Part shown: piece by piece, positions 41,939-50,224 of the stretch
Layout of the letters: the number at the start of each line of letters is the position of its first letter
How positions within the stretch are numbered: the stretch's first letter is position 1
NCBI RefSeq assembly: GCF_900497695.1
Contig: NZ_UIDD01000012.1
Span: 436,501-500,500 of the forward strand
Length of the DNA stretch: 64,000 nt
Source of the DNA: Pseudomonas wadenswilerensis
GTDB taxonomy: Bacteria > Pseudomonadota > Gammaproteobacteria > Pseudomonadales > Pseudomonadaceae
Direction: 5' to 3'
The notes under the pieces: model-generated
Databases searched by the model: none
Seen by the model: only the letters and a program-made list of their open reading frames with translations
What the model was told of the DNA's origin: nothing
Position numbers and translations under genes: made by a program

Positions 41939-42721
41939 TTAAAGCAAAAAGCTCAGGCCGACGCAGAACAGCAGCGCGGCGAATAGCCGTTTGAGCAAGC
42001 GTGGCGACAGTTTATGCGCCAGGCGCGCGCCGAAGCGGGCGAAAAACATACTGGTCAGGGCAATCCCGAGCAGCGCCGGCAGGTACACGAAGCCCAGGCT
42101 GTGCGCCGGCAGGTGCGGGTCGTGCCAGCCCAGCCAGATGAAACTCAGGGCGCTGGCCACGGCAATCGGGAAACCACAGGCCGAGGACGTCGCCACCGCC
42201 TGCTGCATGGGCAGACTGCGCCAGGTCAAGAACGGCACGGTCAACGAACCGCCGCCAATGCCAAAGATCGCCGAGGCCCAGCCGATGACGCTGCCCGCGA
42301 CAGTCAGCCCGGGCTTGCCGGGAATGCCGCGGCTGGCCTTGGGCTTGAGGTCCAGGGCCATCTGCGCGGCGATCACCAGGGCGAACACACCGATGATCTT
42401 TTGCAGCATCGGGCCCTGGATCGCCGAAGCGGTCTTGGCGCCGATACCGGCGCCGATCAGTATGCCCAAGGTCATCCAGACGAAAATCGGCCACTGCACC
42501 GCGCCCTTGCGATGGTGTTCGCGGATGGCATTGACCGAGGTGAAGACAATGGTCGCCAGCGAAGTACCCACCGCCAGGTGGGTCAGCACCGAAGCGTCGA
42601 AGCCTTGCACGGTGAAACTCAATACCAGCACCGGCACGATGATGATGCCGCCACCAACGCCGAACAGCCCGGCCAGCACGCCTGCGCAGGCGCCCAGCGC
42701 CAGATAGAGCACGAATTCCAT
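41939..42721 (-). CDS. TauE/SafE-family membrane transporter
   Basis: A 260-residue multi-pass membrane protein with two repeats of the TauE/SafE type, each with a glycine-rich motif: LFGVGGGIIIVPVLVL near residue 20 and IFGIGGGSLTVPFLTW near 160. The family exports or imports small sulfur-containing or organic anions; substrate unknown. The ATG at 42721 (MEFVLYLALGACAG) begins the first helix; a longer reading to 42886 overlaps the divergent NRDE gene. It is 14 bases upstream of lgt. Confidence 0.87.
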   Translation of the reverse strand: MEFVLYLALGACAGVLAGLFGVGGGIIIVPVLVLSFTVQGFDASVLTHLAVGTSLATIVFTSVNAIREHHRKGAVQWPIFVWMTLGILIGAGIGAKTASAIQGPMLQKIIGVFALVIAAQMALDLKPKASRGIPGKPGLTVAGSVIGWASAIFGIGGGSLTVPFLTWRSLPMQQAVATSSACGFPIAVASALSFIWLGWHDPHLPAHSLGFVYLPALLGIALTSMFFARFGARLAHKLSPRLLKRLFAALLFCVGLSFLL

Positions 42722-42850
42722 TGTCGCCCCCGTAAATTCAGTCCGGCATGGTAACGGAAGGTAGGCCTGCGGCTCTAGTGAAGACACATTAAGTCGATGG
42801 ATCGCGTCAGGCGCTATGGGTAGAGTGGGCAAAAACACAGAGGTCCACCT

Positions 42851-43597
42851 ATGTGTCTGATCGTTTTCGCCTGGCGGCCGGGCCATGCCCAGCCGCTGAT
42901 CGTCGCGGCCAACCGTGATGAGTTCTACGCCCGCCCCAGCCGTGTACTGGGGGCCTGGGAGGATGCGCCCGGGGTTTATGCCGGGCGAGACCTTGAAGCC
43001 GGCGGCACCTGGCTGGGTGTCGGGCCCAACGGCCGTTTTGCCGCGCTGACCAATATCCGCGACCCGCAGCAGCCCCAGGGCACCCGTTCACGGGGCGAGC
43101 TGGTGGCGGCGTTTCTGCGCGGTGAGTTGGGGGTTGAGGCTTATCTGGACCAGGTCGCCAGCCGTAGCCAGCAGTATTCGGGGTTCAACCTGCTGGTCGC
43201 CGATAGCGTGCATCTGGGTTACCTGAATGCCCGGCAAGCCACGCCGCTGCTGCTGGGCGAAGGGGTTTACGGCGTGTCCAATGCCGGGCTGGATACGCCC
43301 TGGCCGAAGCTGCTCAAGGCACGGGCGGGGTTGCAACAGCACCTGGCCGATCCGCAGCCGGAGCGTTTGCTGGAATTGCTTGGGGATAACCTGCCGGCGG
43401 CGGACAGCGAGCTGCCGGAGACCGGCGTGGGGTTGGGTACCGAGCGCTTGTTGTCGAGCGTGTTTATTGCCAGCCAGAACTACGGGACGCGGGCCAGTAC
43501 GGTGCTGATTGTCGAGGCGGATGGTCGGCGACGGTTGCTGGAACGCAGTTTTGGGCCGCTTGGCGGGCATCTGGGGGAGGTGTGCTTGCAGGTCTGA
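42851..43597 (+). CDS. NRDE-family protein
   Basis: A 248-residue protein of the NRDE (TANGO2) family. The N-terminus is MCLIVFAWRPG and the name motif NRDE occurs at about residues 21-24 (AANRDEFYARP). Also GGTWLGVGPNGRFAALTN, a conserved family segment. Cys2 is conserved as in Ntn hydrolases, but no enzymatic role is established. AGAGG lies before the ATG. It is convergent with ptsP across a REP pair. Confidence 0.88.
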   Translation: MCLIVFAWRPGHAQPLIVAANRDEFYARPSRVLGAWEDAPGVYAGRDLEAGGTWLGVGPNGRFAALTNIRDPQQPQGTRSRGELVAAFLRGELGVEAYLDQVASRSQQYSGFNLLVADSVHLGYLNARQATPLLLGEGVYGVSNAGLDTPWPKLLKARAGLQQHLADPQPERLLELLGDNLPAADSELPETGVGLGTERLLSSVFIASQNYGTRASTVLIVEADGRRRLLERSFGPLGGHLGEVCLQV

Positions 43598-43601
43598 CGC
43601 T

Positions 43602-43690
43602 ATCGCTGGCAAGCCAGCTCCCACAGGGTCGGTGAATGCAGGTCCATTGTGGGAGCTGGCTTGCCAGCGATGGGCTGCAAAAAGCAGCCC
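43602..43690. repeat. REP pair plus small hairpin, locus 8
   Basis: Inverted ATCGCTGGCAAGCCAGC... and ...GCTGGCTTGCCAGCGAT copies (43602-43671), followed by GGGCTGC-AAAAA-GCAGCCC (43672-43690). The small hairpin ends 5 bases before the ptsP stop. Lies between convergent NRDE and ptsP genes. Confidence 0.85.
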
Positions 43691-43695
43691 CAAAA

Positions 43696-45975
43696 TCACA
43701 AGGCCTTGCCCACCCCGGGCCCGATCATCCGCGCCAGGCCCAGGTTCTTCAGGGCCAACTGCAGCGAGCTGTGGATAACTTGCGGGTTGTCGATGCCCAT
43801 GGCCTGGGCCAGCAGCTCCTTGGATTTGCTCAGGCTGACCTGACGCAACATCCACTTCACCTTGGGCAGGTTGGTGGCGTTCATCGACAGGCTGTCGAAA
43901 CCCATGGCCATCAGCAGCACCGCCGCCGCCGGATCACCGGCCATCTCGCCACAGATGCTCACCGGCTTGCCTTCGGCGTGGGCATCGCGCACGACGTTCT
44001 GCAGGGCCTGGAGCACCGCCGGGTGCAGGTAGTCATAGAGGTCGGCGACGCGCGGGTTGTTGCGGTCAACCGCCAGCAAGTACTGGGTCAGGTCGTTGGA
44101 GCCGACCGAGAGGAAGTCCACCTGGCGCGCCAGCTCGCGGGTCTGGTACACCGCTGCGGGGATTTCGATCATCACCCCCACCGGCGGCATCGGCACGTCG
44201 GTGCCTTCGTCGCGCACTTCGCCCCAGGCCCGGTGGATCAGGTGCAGGGCCTCTTCGAGTTCGTGGATACCGGAAATCATCGGCAGCAGGATGCGCAGGT
44301 TGTTCAGGCCTTCACTGGCCTTGAGCATGGCGCGGGTCTGCACCAGGAAGATTTCCGGGTGATCGAGGGTGACGCGAATACCGCGCCAGCCGAGGAACGG
44401 GTTGTCTTCCTTGATCGGGAAGTACGACAGCGCCTTGTCGCCGCCGATATCCAGGCTGCGCATGGTCACCGGCAGCGGGTGGAAGGCCGCCAGTTGCTCG
44501 CGATAGATCGCCAGCTGCTCCTTTTCACTGGGGAAGCGCTGGTTGATCATGAACGGCACTTCAGTGCGGTACAGGCCGACGCCTTCGGCGCCACGTTGCT
44601 GGGCGCGGGCGACATCGGCGAGCAGGCCGGTGTTGACCCACAACGGCATGCGGTGACCATCGAGGGTTACGCAAGGCAGTTCGCGCAGGGCGTCGAGGCC
44701 CTGGGCCAGCTGGCGCTCCTCTTCGACCACTTCGGCGTACTGCTTGCGCAGCACTTCGCTGGGGTTGGTGTAGACCTCGCCCTTGTAGCCATCGACGATC
44801 ATGTCGATGCCGTCGACCTTGGAATACGGCAGGTCGACCAGGCCCATGACAGTCGGGATGCCCATGGCCCGGGCCAGGATGGCGACGTGGGAGTTGCCCG
44901 ATCCCAGTACCGAGACCAGGCCGACCAGCTTGCCTTCCGGCACTTCGCCGAGCATCGCCGGGGTCAGTTCTTCACTGATGAGAATACTGTTGTCGGGATA
45001 GACCAGCGACAACTGACGGGCCTCCTGCAGGTAGGCCAGCAGTCGCCGGCCCAGATCCTTCACATCGGAAGCCCTCTCGCGCAGGTAGGCATCGTCCATC
45101 AGCTCGAAGCGATTGACGTGCTCCCCGACCACCTGGCGCAGCGCGCCCTGGGCCCACTGGCCGGTCTTGATCACCTGCACCACTTCACCGCCCAGGGCCG
45201 CGTCTTCGAGCATCATCAGGTAGACGTCGAACAGCGCGCGCTCTTCCGGGCGCAACTGGGTGGCGAGCTTGGCGGAGAGGTTGCGCATGTCTTCGCGCAC
45301 CCCTTCCAGGGCGTTGTTGAACAGTTTCAGTTCGGCGTCGATGTCATCGACGCTCTTGTCCGGTACCACGTCGAGATCGGCCGGTGGCAGCATGACCACC
45401 GCCTTGCCCACCGCAGCGCCGGGTGAACCAGGGACACCGACGAACTTGGCCTCCTGGATACCCTTGCCCTGACGGCCCAGGCCGCGGATCGAACCGGTGG
45501 CCTCGGCATGGGCGATAACCCCGGCGAGCTGCGCGCTCATGGTGACCAGGAAGGCTTCTTCGCCTTCGTCGAACTGGCGCCGCTCCTTTTGCTGGATGAC
45601 CAGCACCCCGACCACGCGGCGGTGGTGGATGATCGGCGCACCGAGGAAGGAAGCAAAACGCTCCTCGCCGGTTTCAGCGAAGTAGCGGTAACGCGGGTGG
45701 TCGGCGGCGTTTTCCAGGTTCAGCGGCTCTTCCCGGGTACCGACCAGGCCGACCAGACCCTCGTTGGGCGCCATGCTGACCTTGCCGATCGAGCGTTTGT
45801 TCAAGCCCTCGGTGGCCATCAACACAAAGCGGTTGGTCTCGGGGTCGAGCAGATAGACGGAGCAGACCTGACTGCCCATGGCCTCTTTTACGCGCAACAC
45901 AATGATCCCCAACGCCGTCTTGAGATCCTTGGCGGAGTTAACTTCCTGGACGATCTTGCGCAGCGTATTGAGCAT
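43696..45975 (-). CDS. ptsP: Phosphoenolpyruvate-protein phosphotransferase PtsP (EI-Ntr)
   Basis: A 759-residue first enzyme of the nitrogen phosphotransferase system, taking phosphate from PEP and passing it to NPr. An N-terminal GAF domain (about 15-160) precedes the EI domains. The phosphorylated histidine lies in GSGNSHVAILARAMGIPTVMG near residue 360. The PEP-binding barrel contains GAEGVGLYRTEVPFM, GWRGIRV and NDLTQYLLAVDR, with the CGEMAGD cysteine near the end. The start at 45975 (MLNTLRKIVQEVN) matches the length I recall for P. putida PtsP. It is 22 bases downstream of rppH and probably co-transcribed with it. Confidence 0.96.
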   Translation of the reverse strand: MLNTLRKIVQEVNSAKDLKTALGIIVLRVKEAMGSQVCSVYLLDPETNRFVLMATEGLNKRSIGKVSMAPNEGLVGLVGTREEPLNLENAADHPRYRYFAETGEERFASFLGAPIIHHRRVVGVLVIQQKERRQFDEGEEAFLVTMSAQLAGVIAHAEATGSIRGLGRQGKGIQEAKFVGVPGSPGAAVGKAVVMLPPADLDVVPDKSVDDIDAELKLFNNALEGVREDMRNLSAKLATQLRPEERALFDVYLMMLEDAALGGEVVQVIKTGQWAQGALRQVVGEHVNRFELMDDAYLRERASDVKDLGRRLLAYLQEARQLSLVYPDNSILISEELTPAMLGEVPEGKLVGLVSVLGSGNSHVAILARAMGIPTVMGLVDLPYSKVDGIDMIVDGYKGEVYTNPSEVLRKQYAEVVEEERQLAQGLDALRELPCVTLDGHRMPLWVNTGLLADVARAQQRGAEGVGLYRTEVPFMINQRFPSEKEQLAIYREQLAAFHPLPVTMRSLDIGGDKALSYFPIKEDNPFLGWRGIRVTLDHPEIFLVQTRAMLKASEGLNNLRILLPMISGIHELEEALHLIHRAWGEVRDEGTDVPMPPVGVMIEIPAAVYQTRELARQVDFLSVGSNDLTQYLLAVDRNNPRVADLYDYLHPAVLQALQNVVRDAHAEGKPVSICGEMAGDPAAAVLLMAMGFDSLSMNATNLPKVKWMLRQVSLSKSKELLAQAMGIDNPQVIHSSLQLALKNLGLARMIGPGVGKAL

Positions 45976-45997
45976 GGCTCGGGGTCGAACTCCGTCG

Positions 45998-46477
45998 TCA
46001 GTCGCGCGCCAGCAGGCGCGGGGCAAGCTCTTTGAGAGCGCGGCGGTAAACCTCGCGCTTGAATGTCACCACCTGGCCCAGCGGATACCAATAGCTGACC
46101 CAGCGCCAGCCGTCGAACTCCGGTTTACCGGTCAAGTCCATTCGCACCCGCTGCTCGTTGGAAACCAGGCGCAGCAGGAACCATTTCTGTTTCTGGCCGA
46201 TGCACAGCGGTTGGCTGTGGGTACGGACCAGGCGTTGGGGTAAACGATAACGCAACCAGCCGCGGGTGCAGGCAAGAATTTCAACATCATCTCGCTCCAG
46301 CCCCACTTCTTCGTTCAGCTCGCGGTACAGGGCATCTTCCGGCGTTTCCTCGGGGTTGATACCTCCCTGGGGAAACTGCCAGGCATCCTGGTTGATCCGT
46401 CGAGCCCATAGCACCTGCCCAAGATCATTCGTCAGAATGATCCCGACATTGGGGCGAAAACCATCGGGGTCGATCAC
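45998..46477 (-). CDS. rppH: RNA pyrophosphohydrolase RppH
   Basis: A 159-residue Nudix enzyme that removes pyrophosphate from mRNA 5' ends and triggers decay. The start is a GTG at 46477 giving (M)IDPDGFRPNVGIILTN, the standard N-terminus; GAGG lies 9 bases upstream, and a longer ATG reading to 46519 is not supported. The Nudix box contains GGINPEETPEDALYRELNEE followed by VG. The C-terminal WVSYWYPLGQVVTFKREVYR is typical of the family. It is upstream of ptsP in the same direction. Confidence 0.95.
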   Translation of the reverse strand: MIDPDGFRPNVGIILTNDLGQVLWARRINQDAWQFPQGGINPEETPEDALYRELNEEVGLERDDVEILACTRGWLRYRLPQRLVRTHSQPLCIGQKQKWFLLRLVSNEQRVRMDLTGKPEFDGWRWVSYWYPLGQVVTFKREVYRRALKELAPRLLARD

Positions 46478-46566
46478 GGCAGCAACCTCGCAAACGCATG
46501 TCACGGCATTGTTCCACAAAGGTCACAAGGCCAGCAACGCGCCTGTTTACCTTATGTGCACCGATG

Positions 46567-46596
46567 TGAAAAGTCCGTATTCTGTGGGACTTTTCA
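46567..46596. promoter_or_regulatory. Perfect 10-base inverted repeat before the HAD gene
   Basis: TGAAAAGTCC (46567-46576), GTATTCTGTG, GGACTTTTCA (46587-46596). It ends 21 bases before the HAD start. The spacer holds a plausible -10 (TATTCT). It could be an operator over the promoter or an RNA hairpin in the 5' leader; a terminator is unlikely in a divergent region. Confidence 0.5.
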
Positions 46597-46617
46597 GATG
46601 TTATGCGAGTGACTTAA

Positions 46618-47274
46618 ATGCGCCTGGCTTTATTCGATCTGGACAATACGCTCCTCGGTGGCGACAGCGACCACGCCTGGGGGGACTACCTGTGCGAACG
46701 GGGTATTCTCGACCCGATCGCCTACAAGAACCGCAACGACGAGTTCTACCAGGACTACCTGGCTGGCAAGCTGGACCTGAACGCTTACCTGGAATTCACC
46801 CTGGAAATCCTGGCGACCACGGAAATGGCCCAACTCGACGAATGGCATCGCGACTTCATGCGCGATTGCGTCGAGCCGATCATTTTGCCCAAGGCCCTGG
46901 CCCTGCTGGAAAAGCACCGTGCCGCGGGCGACAAGCTGGTGATCATCACCGCCACCAACCGTTTCATCACCGGCCCGATCGCCAAACGCCTGGGCGTTCA
47001 GACCCTGCTGGCTACCGAATGCGAAATGCTCGACGGTCGTTTCAGCGGGCGCAGTACCGATATACCGTGCTTCCGTGAAGGCAAGGTTACGCGTCTGAAC
47101 CGCTGGTTGCTGGAAAACGGCTACAGCCTGGAAGACAGCTACTTCTACAGCGACTCGATGAACGACTTGCCGCTGCTGGAGAAGGTCACCCACCCGGTGG
47201 CGGTCGACCCCGACCCGAACCTGCGCGCCGAAGCCGAGAAACGCGGCTGGCAGGTGATCAGCCTGCGGGATTGA
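46618..47274 (+). CDS. HAD-IB phosphatase, candidate histidinol-phosphatase
   Basis: A 218-residue SerB/CicA-like HAD phosphatase. Motif I FDLDNTLLGGDSDHAW (Asp7, Asp9), motif II VIITATNRF, motif III around REGKV and motif IV YFYSDSMNDLPLLEKV are all present; the C1 cap is helical (residues about 20-85). In P. aeruginosa I recall that the homologue next to rppH was proposed as the missing histidinol-phosphate phosphatase; that assignment is from memory. Phosphoserine phosphatase or another small-phosphate role remains possible. A 10-base palindrome precedes the start. Confidence 0.85.
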   Translation: MRLALFDLDNTLLGGDSDHAWGDYLCERGILDPIAYKNRNDEFYQDYLAGKLDLNAYLEFTLEILATTEMAQLDEWHRDFMRDCVEPIILPKALALLEKHRAAGDKLVIITATNRFITGPIAKRLGVQTLLATECEMLDGRFSGRSTDIPCFREGKVTRLNRWLLENGYSLEDSYFYSDSMNDLPLLEKVTHPVAVDPDPNLRAEAEKRGWQVISLRD

Positions 47275-47281
47275 TGGGTGG

Positions 47282-47333
47282 CTCAGCGCGGCTCAAGCCC
47301 GCTCCTACAGGAGCGGGCTTGAGCCGCGCTGAG
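47282..47333. repeat. 52-base perfect palindrome formed by two abutting REP copies, locus 9
   Basis: Two 25-base arms, exactly complementary, around a 2-base AC centre. Outer ends are CTCAGCGCGGCTC and GAGCCGCGCTGAG; the centre is GCTCCTACAGGAGC. It lies 7 bases after the HAD stop and 5 bases before the end of the convergent DUF2269 gene, so it should act on both mRNAs. Confidence 0.9.
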
Positions 47334-47338
47334 GCCCG

Positions 47339-47767
47339 TCAGACCGGTTTGGCGCCCATTAAGCCGGCGATGGCAATGAAGCAGACGCCGCTGAACACCG
47401 CCAGCGCCAGGGTGAACTTCGGGTTGCCCACGGTCGGTGCCGTACGCAGGCGATTGACCCGCGCCAGCAGCCAGAACCAGCTAAACGCACCGAAGGTGTA
47501 GATCACGCTGGAACCCAGCACCCAGGTCTGGCCCAACGGCCAGCCGATCAGGTGCACCAGCCACCAGCCAGTGAACGGCATGCTCACCAGGCAGATGCCC
47601 ATCAACAGCCAGACAAACACCAGCGGCCGGGCCATCAACCGGGTGTGGGCACTGGCGTCACCTTTGCGGCGCGCCAGAAAGGTCCAGATCGCCAGCCCCA
47701 GCGCGCTGCCCAGCAGCAACACGGTGGCCAGGATATGGGCGGTTTTCAGGGTAGTCAGCAGTTCCAT
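47339..47767 (-). CDS. DUF2269 membrane protein
   Basis: A 142-residue integral membrane protein with four predicted helices (about 8-27, 47-70, 80-100 and 118-138). The N-terminal ELLTTLKTAHILATVLLLGS matches the DUF2269 family, which is of unknown function. It is convergent with the HAD gene and lies 41 bases downstream of ilvA on the same strand. Confidence 0.8.
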   Translation of the reverse strand: MELLTTLKTAHILATVLLLGSALGLAIWTFLARRKGDASAHTRLMARPLVFVWLLMGICLVSMPFTGWWLVHLIGWPLGQTWVLGSSVIYTFGAFSWFWLLARVNRLRTAPTVGNPKFTLALAVFSGVCFIAIAGLMGAKPV

Positions 47768-47808
47768 TTCTTCTATCTTCCTCAGGCGTTGCCCAAAAGC
47801 GTAGACGC

Positions 47809-49323
47809 TCAGCCCAGGAACAGCCGGTACGCCGGGTTATCGGTTTCGTCCCAGTACGGGTAGCCAATCTTGGCCAGGGCTGCCGGGACCAGGTGGCGCT
47901 CATCATCCGGAACTTGCAGGCCGGCGACCACGCGACCATCGGCCGCGCCATGGTTGCGGTAATGGAACATCGAGATGTTCCAGCGCCCGCCAAGCTTGTT
48001 GAGGAAGTTGAACAGCGCGCCCGGACGCTCGGGGAACTCGAAGCGCAGCACCAACTCGTCGCTGACCCGCGCAGCATGGCCACCGACCATATGGCGGATG
48101 TGCAGCTTGGCCAATTCGTTATCGGTCAGGTCGAGTACCGGGAAACCTTGCTCGGTCAGGCTCTGGATCAGCGCACTGCGCGGGTCGGTGTCCGGGTGGG
48201 TCTGCACGCCGACGAAGATGTGCGCTTCGCCATCAGCGTGGTAGCGGTAGTTGAATTCGGTGATCTGGCGCTTGCCGATCGCCTCGCAGAAGGCCTTGAA
48301 ACTGCCTGGCTGCTCGGGAATGGTCACGGCGATGATGGCTTCGCGGCCCTCGCCCAATTCGGCCCGCTCGGCGACATGGCGCAGGCGGTCGAAGTTGACG
48401 TTGGCGCCGGAATCGATGGCGACCAGGGTCTGCCCGGTCACGCCATTGAGTTCGACGTACTTCTTGATCCCGGCAACACCCAGGGCCCCGGCAGGTTCGG
48501 TGATCGAGCGGGTATCGTCGTAGATATCCTTGATTGCCGCGCAGATCTCGTCGGTACTGACGGTGATCACCTCGTCGACGTAGTCCTTGCAGATGTCGAA
48601 GGTGTGCTGGCCGATCTGCGCCACTGCCACGCCATCGGCAAACAGCCCGACCTGCGCCAGCACCACACGCTCACCCGCGGCCATGGCGGCCTGCAGGCAG
48701 TTGGAGTCGTCCGGCTCGACGCCGATCACCTTGATCTCCGGGCGCAGGTACTTCACGTAGGCGGCGATGCCGGCGATCAGGCCGCCGCCACCGACCGGGA
48801 CGAAGATCGCGTCCAGCTGGCCCGGGTGCTGACGCAGAATCTCCATGGCCACGGTGCCCTGCCCGGCGATGGTGTGCGGATCGTCATAGGGGTGGATGTA
48901 GACAAAGCCCTTTTCGTCCACCAGCTTCAGCGAATAGGCCAGCGCTTCCGGGAACGAGTCACCGTGCAGCACCACCTTGCCACCGCGCGAACGCACGCCT
49001 TCGATCTTGATCTCGGGGGTGGTCTTGGGCATCACGATGGTGGCCTTGATCCCCAGCTCACGGGCCGCCAGGGCCACGCCCTGGGCATGGTTGCCGGCCG
49101 ATGCGGTGACTACGCCACGGGCCAGTTCCTCAGCACTGAGCTGGGCCAGCTTGTTATAGGCACCGCGAATCTTGAAGGAGAACACCGGCTGCAAGTCTTC
49201 ACGCTTGAGCAGGATGTTGTTGCCCAGACGCTTGCTCAGCTGGCCGGCGGTCTGCAACGGAGTTTCGACGGCAACGTCGTAAACGCGCGAGGTGAGGATC
49301 TTCTTGACGTACTGTTCGAGCAT
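47809..49323 (-). CDS. ilvA: Threonine ammonia-lyase, biosynthetic (IlvA)
   Basis: A 504-residue PLP enzyme converting threonine to 2-oxobutanoate, the first step to isoleucine. The PLP lysine lies in VFSFKIRGAYNK near residue 52, and the PLP phosphate cradle is VGGGGLIAG. Two ACT-like regulatory domains follow (about 330-500), including LRFEFPERPGALFNFL, as expected for the isoleucine-inhibited biosynthetic enzyme. It is divergent from rpiA across 136 bases and works upstream of IlvD (18-20 kb). Confidence 0.96.
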   Translation of the reverse strand: MLEQYVKKILTSRVYDVAVETPLQTAGQLSKRLGNNILLKREDLQPVFSFKIRGAYNKLAQLSAEELARGVVTASAGNHAQGVALAARELGIKATIVMPKTTPEIKIEGVRSRGGKVVLHGDSFPEALAYSLKLVDEKGFVYIHPYDDPHTIAGQGTVAMEILRQHPGQLDAIFVPVGGGGLIAGIAAYVKYLRPEIKVIGVEPDDSNCLQAAMAAGERVVLAQVGLFADGVAVAQIGQHTFDICKDYVDEVITVSTDEICAAIKDIYDDTRSITEPAGALGVAGIKKYVELNGVTGQTLVAIDSGANVNFDRLRHVAERAELGEGREAIIAVTIPEQPGSFKAFCEAIGKRQITEFNYRYHADGEAHIFVGVQTHPDTDPRSALIQSLTEQGFPVLDLTDNELAKLHIRHMVGGHAARVSDELVLRFEFPERPGALFNFLNKLGGRWNISMFHYRNHGAADGRVVAGLQVPDDERHLVPAALAKIGYPYWDETDNPAYRLFLG

Positions 49324-49414
49324 CGGGAAAGCATCACTGAGCGGTTGGGCGAGGTTTGCGAGTCTACCCCAGCGCCCTGTCGGGCGACCACAGCAAGGCA
49401 GGGGTTTTAGCCGC

Positions 49415-49420
49415 TATACT
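49415..49420 (+). promoter_or_regulatory. Candidate -10 box of the rpiA promoter
   Basis: TATACT, 39 bases before the rpiA start. No convincing -35 was found at 16-18 bases upstream, so only the -10 is proposed. Confidence 0.35.
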
Positions 49421-49459
49421 ACGCACCTTCACGATACTCCTCCCCGCTTCGGAGCCCGC

Positions 49460-50131
49460 ATGACCCAGGACCAACTCAAACAGGCTGTCGCCCAGGCCGC
49501 TGTCGATTTCATTCTGCCCAAGCTCGACGACAAGAGCATCGTCGGCGTCGGCACCGGTTCGACCGCCAACTGCTTCATCGACGCCCTGGCCAAGCACAAG
49601 ACCGCCTTCGACGGCGCCGTGGCCAGTTCCGAAGCGACCGCTGCACGCCTGAAGGGTCATGGTATTCCGGTGTATGAGCTGAACACCGTCAGCGACCTGG
49701 AGTTCTACGTCGACGGCGCCGACGAAAGCGACGAGCACCTGAACCTGATCAAGGGCGGTGGCGCGGCCCTGACCCGCGAGAAGATCGTTGCCGCCGTGGC
49801 CAAGACCTTCATCTGCATCGCCGACGCCAGCAAGCTGGTGCCGGTGCTGGGTGCCTTCCCGCTGCCGGTCGAAGTGATCCCCATGGCCCGCAGCCACGTG
49901 GCGCGCCAGCTGGTCAAGCTCGGCGGCGACCCGGTGTACCGCGAGGGCGTGCTGACCGATAACGGCAACATCATTCTCGATGTGCACAACCTGCAGATCA
50001 CCAACCCGGTCGAGCTGGAAAGCCAGATCAATGCGATTGTCGGCGTGGTCACCAACGGCCTGTTCGCGGCGCGGCCGGCGGATTTGCTGTTGCTGGGCAC
50101 TTCGGAAGGGGTCAAGAGCCTCAAGGCCTGA
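49460..50131 (+). CDS. rpiA: Ribose-5-phosphate isomerase A
   Basis: A 223-residue isomerase interconverting ribose-5-phosphate and ribulose-5-phosphate in the pentose phosphate pathway. Signatures: VGVGTGSTANCFIDAL, ASSEATAARLKGHGIPV, the catalytic DGADESDEHLNLIKGGGAALTREK and VVTNGLFAARPADLLLLGT. Length matches RpiA. GGAG lies 5 bases before the ATG. It is followed by a small hairpin and a REP pair. Confidence 0.97.
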   Translation: MTQDQLKQAVAQAAVDFILPKLDDKSIVGVGTGSTANCFIDALAKHKTAFDGAVASSEATAARLKGHGIPVYELNTVSDLEFYVDGADESDEHLNLIKGGGAALTREKIVAAVAKTFICIADASKLVPVLGAFPLPVEVIPMARSHVARQLVKLGGDPVYREGVLTDNGNIILDVHNLQITNPVELESQINAIVGVVTNGLFAARPADLLLLGTSEGVKSLKA

Positions 50132-50144
50132 GGTGTCTGATTCG

Positions 50145-50219
50145 GGGCTGCCTTGCAGCCCATCGCTGGCAAGCCAGCTCCCACAGGTTCTGCTTGTGGG
50201 AGCGGGCTTGCCCCGCGAT
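50145..50219. repeat. Small hairpin plus hybrid REP pair, locus 10
   Basis: GGGCTGC-CTT-GCAGCCC (50145-50161) precedes a pair whose left arm is the ATCGCTGGCAAGCCAGC subtype and whose right arm is the GCGGGCTTGCCCCGCGAT subtype. Spacing between copies is short. It lies between convergent rpiA and the SdiA-regulated-type gene. Confidence 0.85.
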
Positions 50220-50224
50220 GAAAC

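Noticed and set aside
43636..45426. 596-codon + strand frame opposite ptsP
   Set aside because: His/Gln/Val-rich shadow; ptsP motifs are intact on the minus strand.
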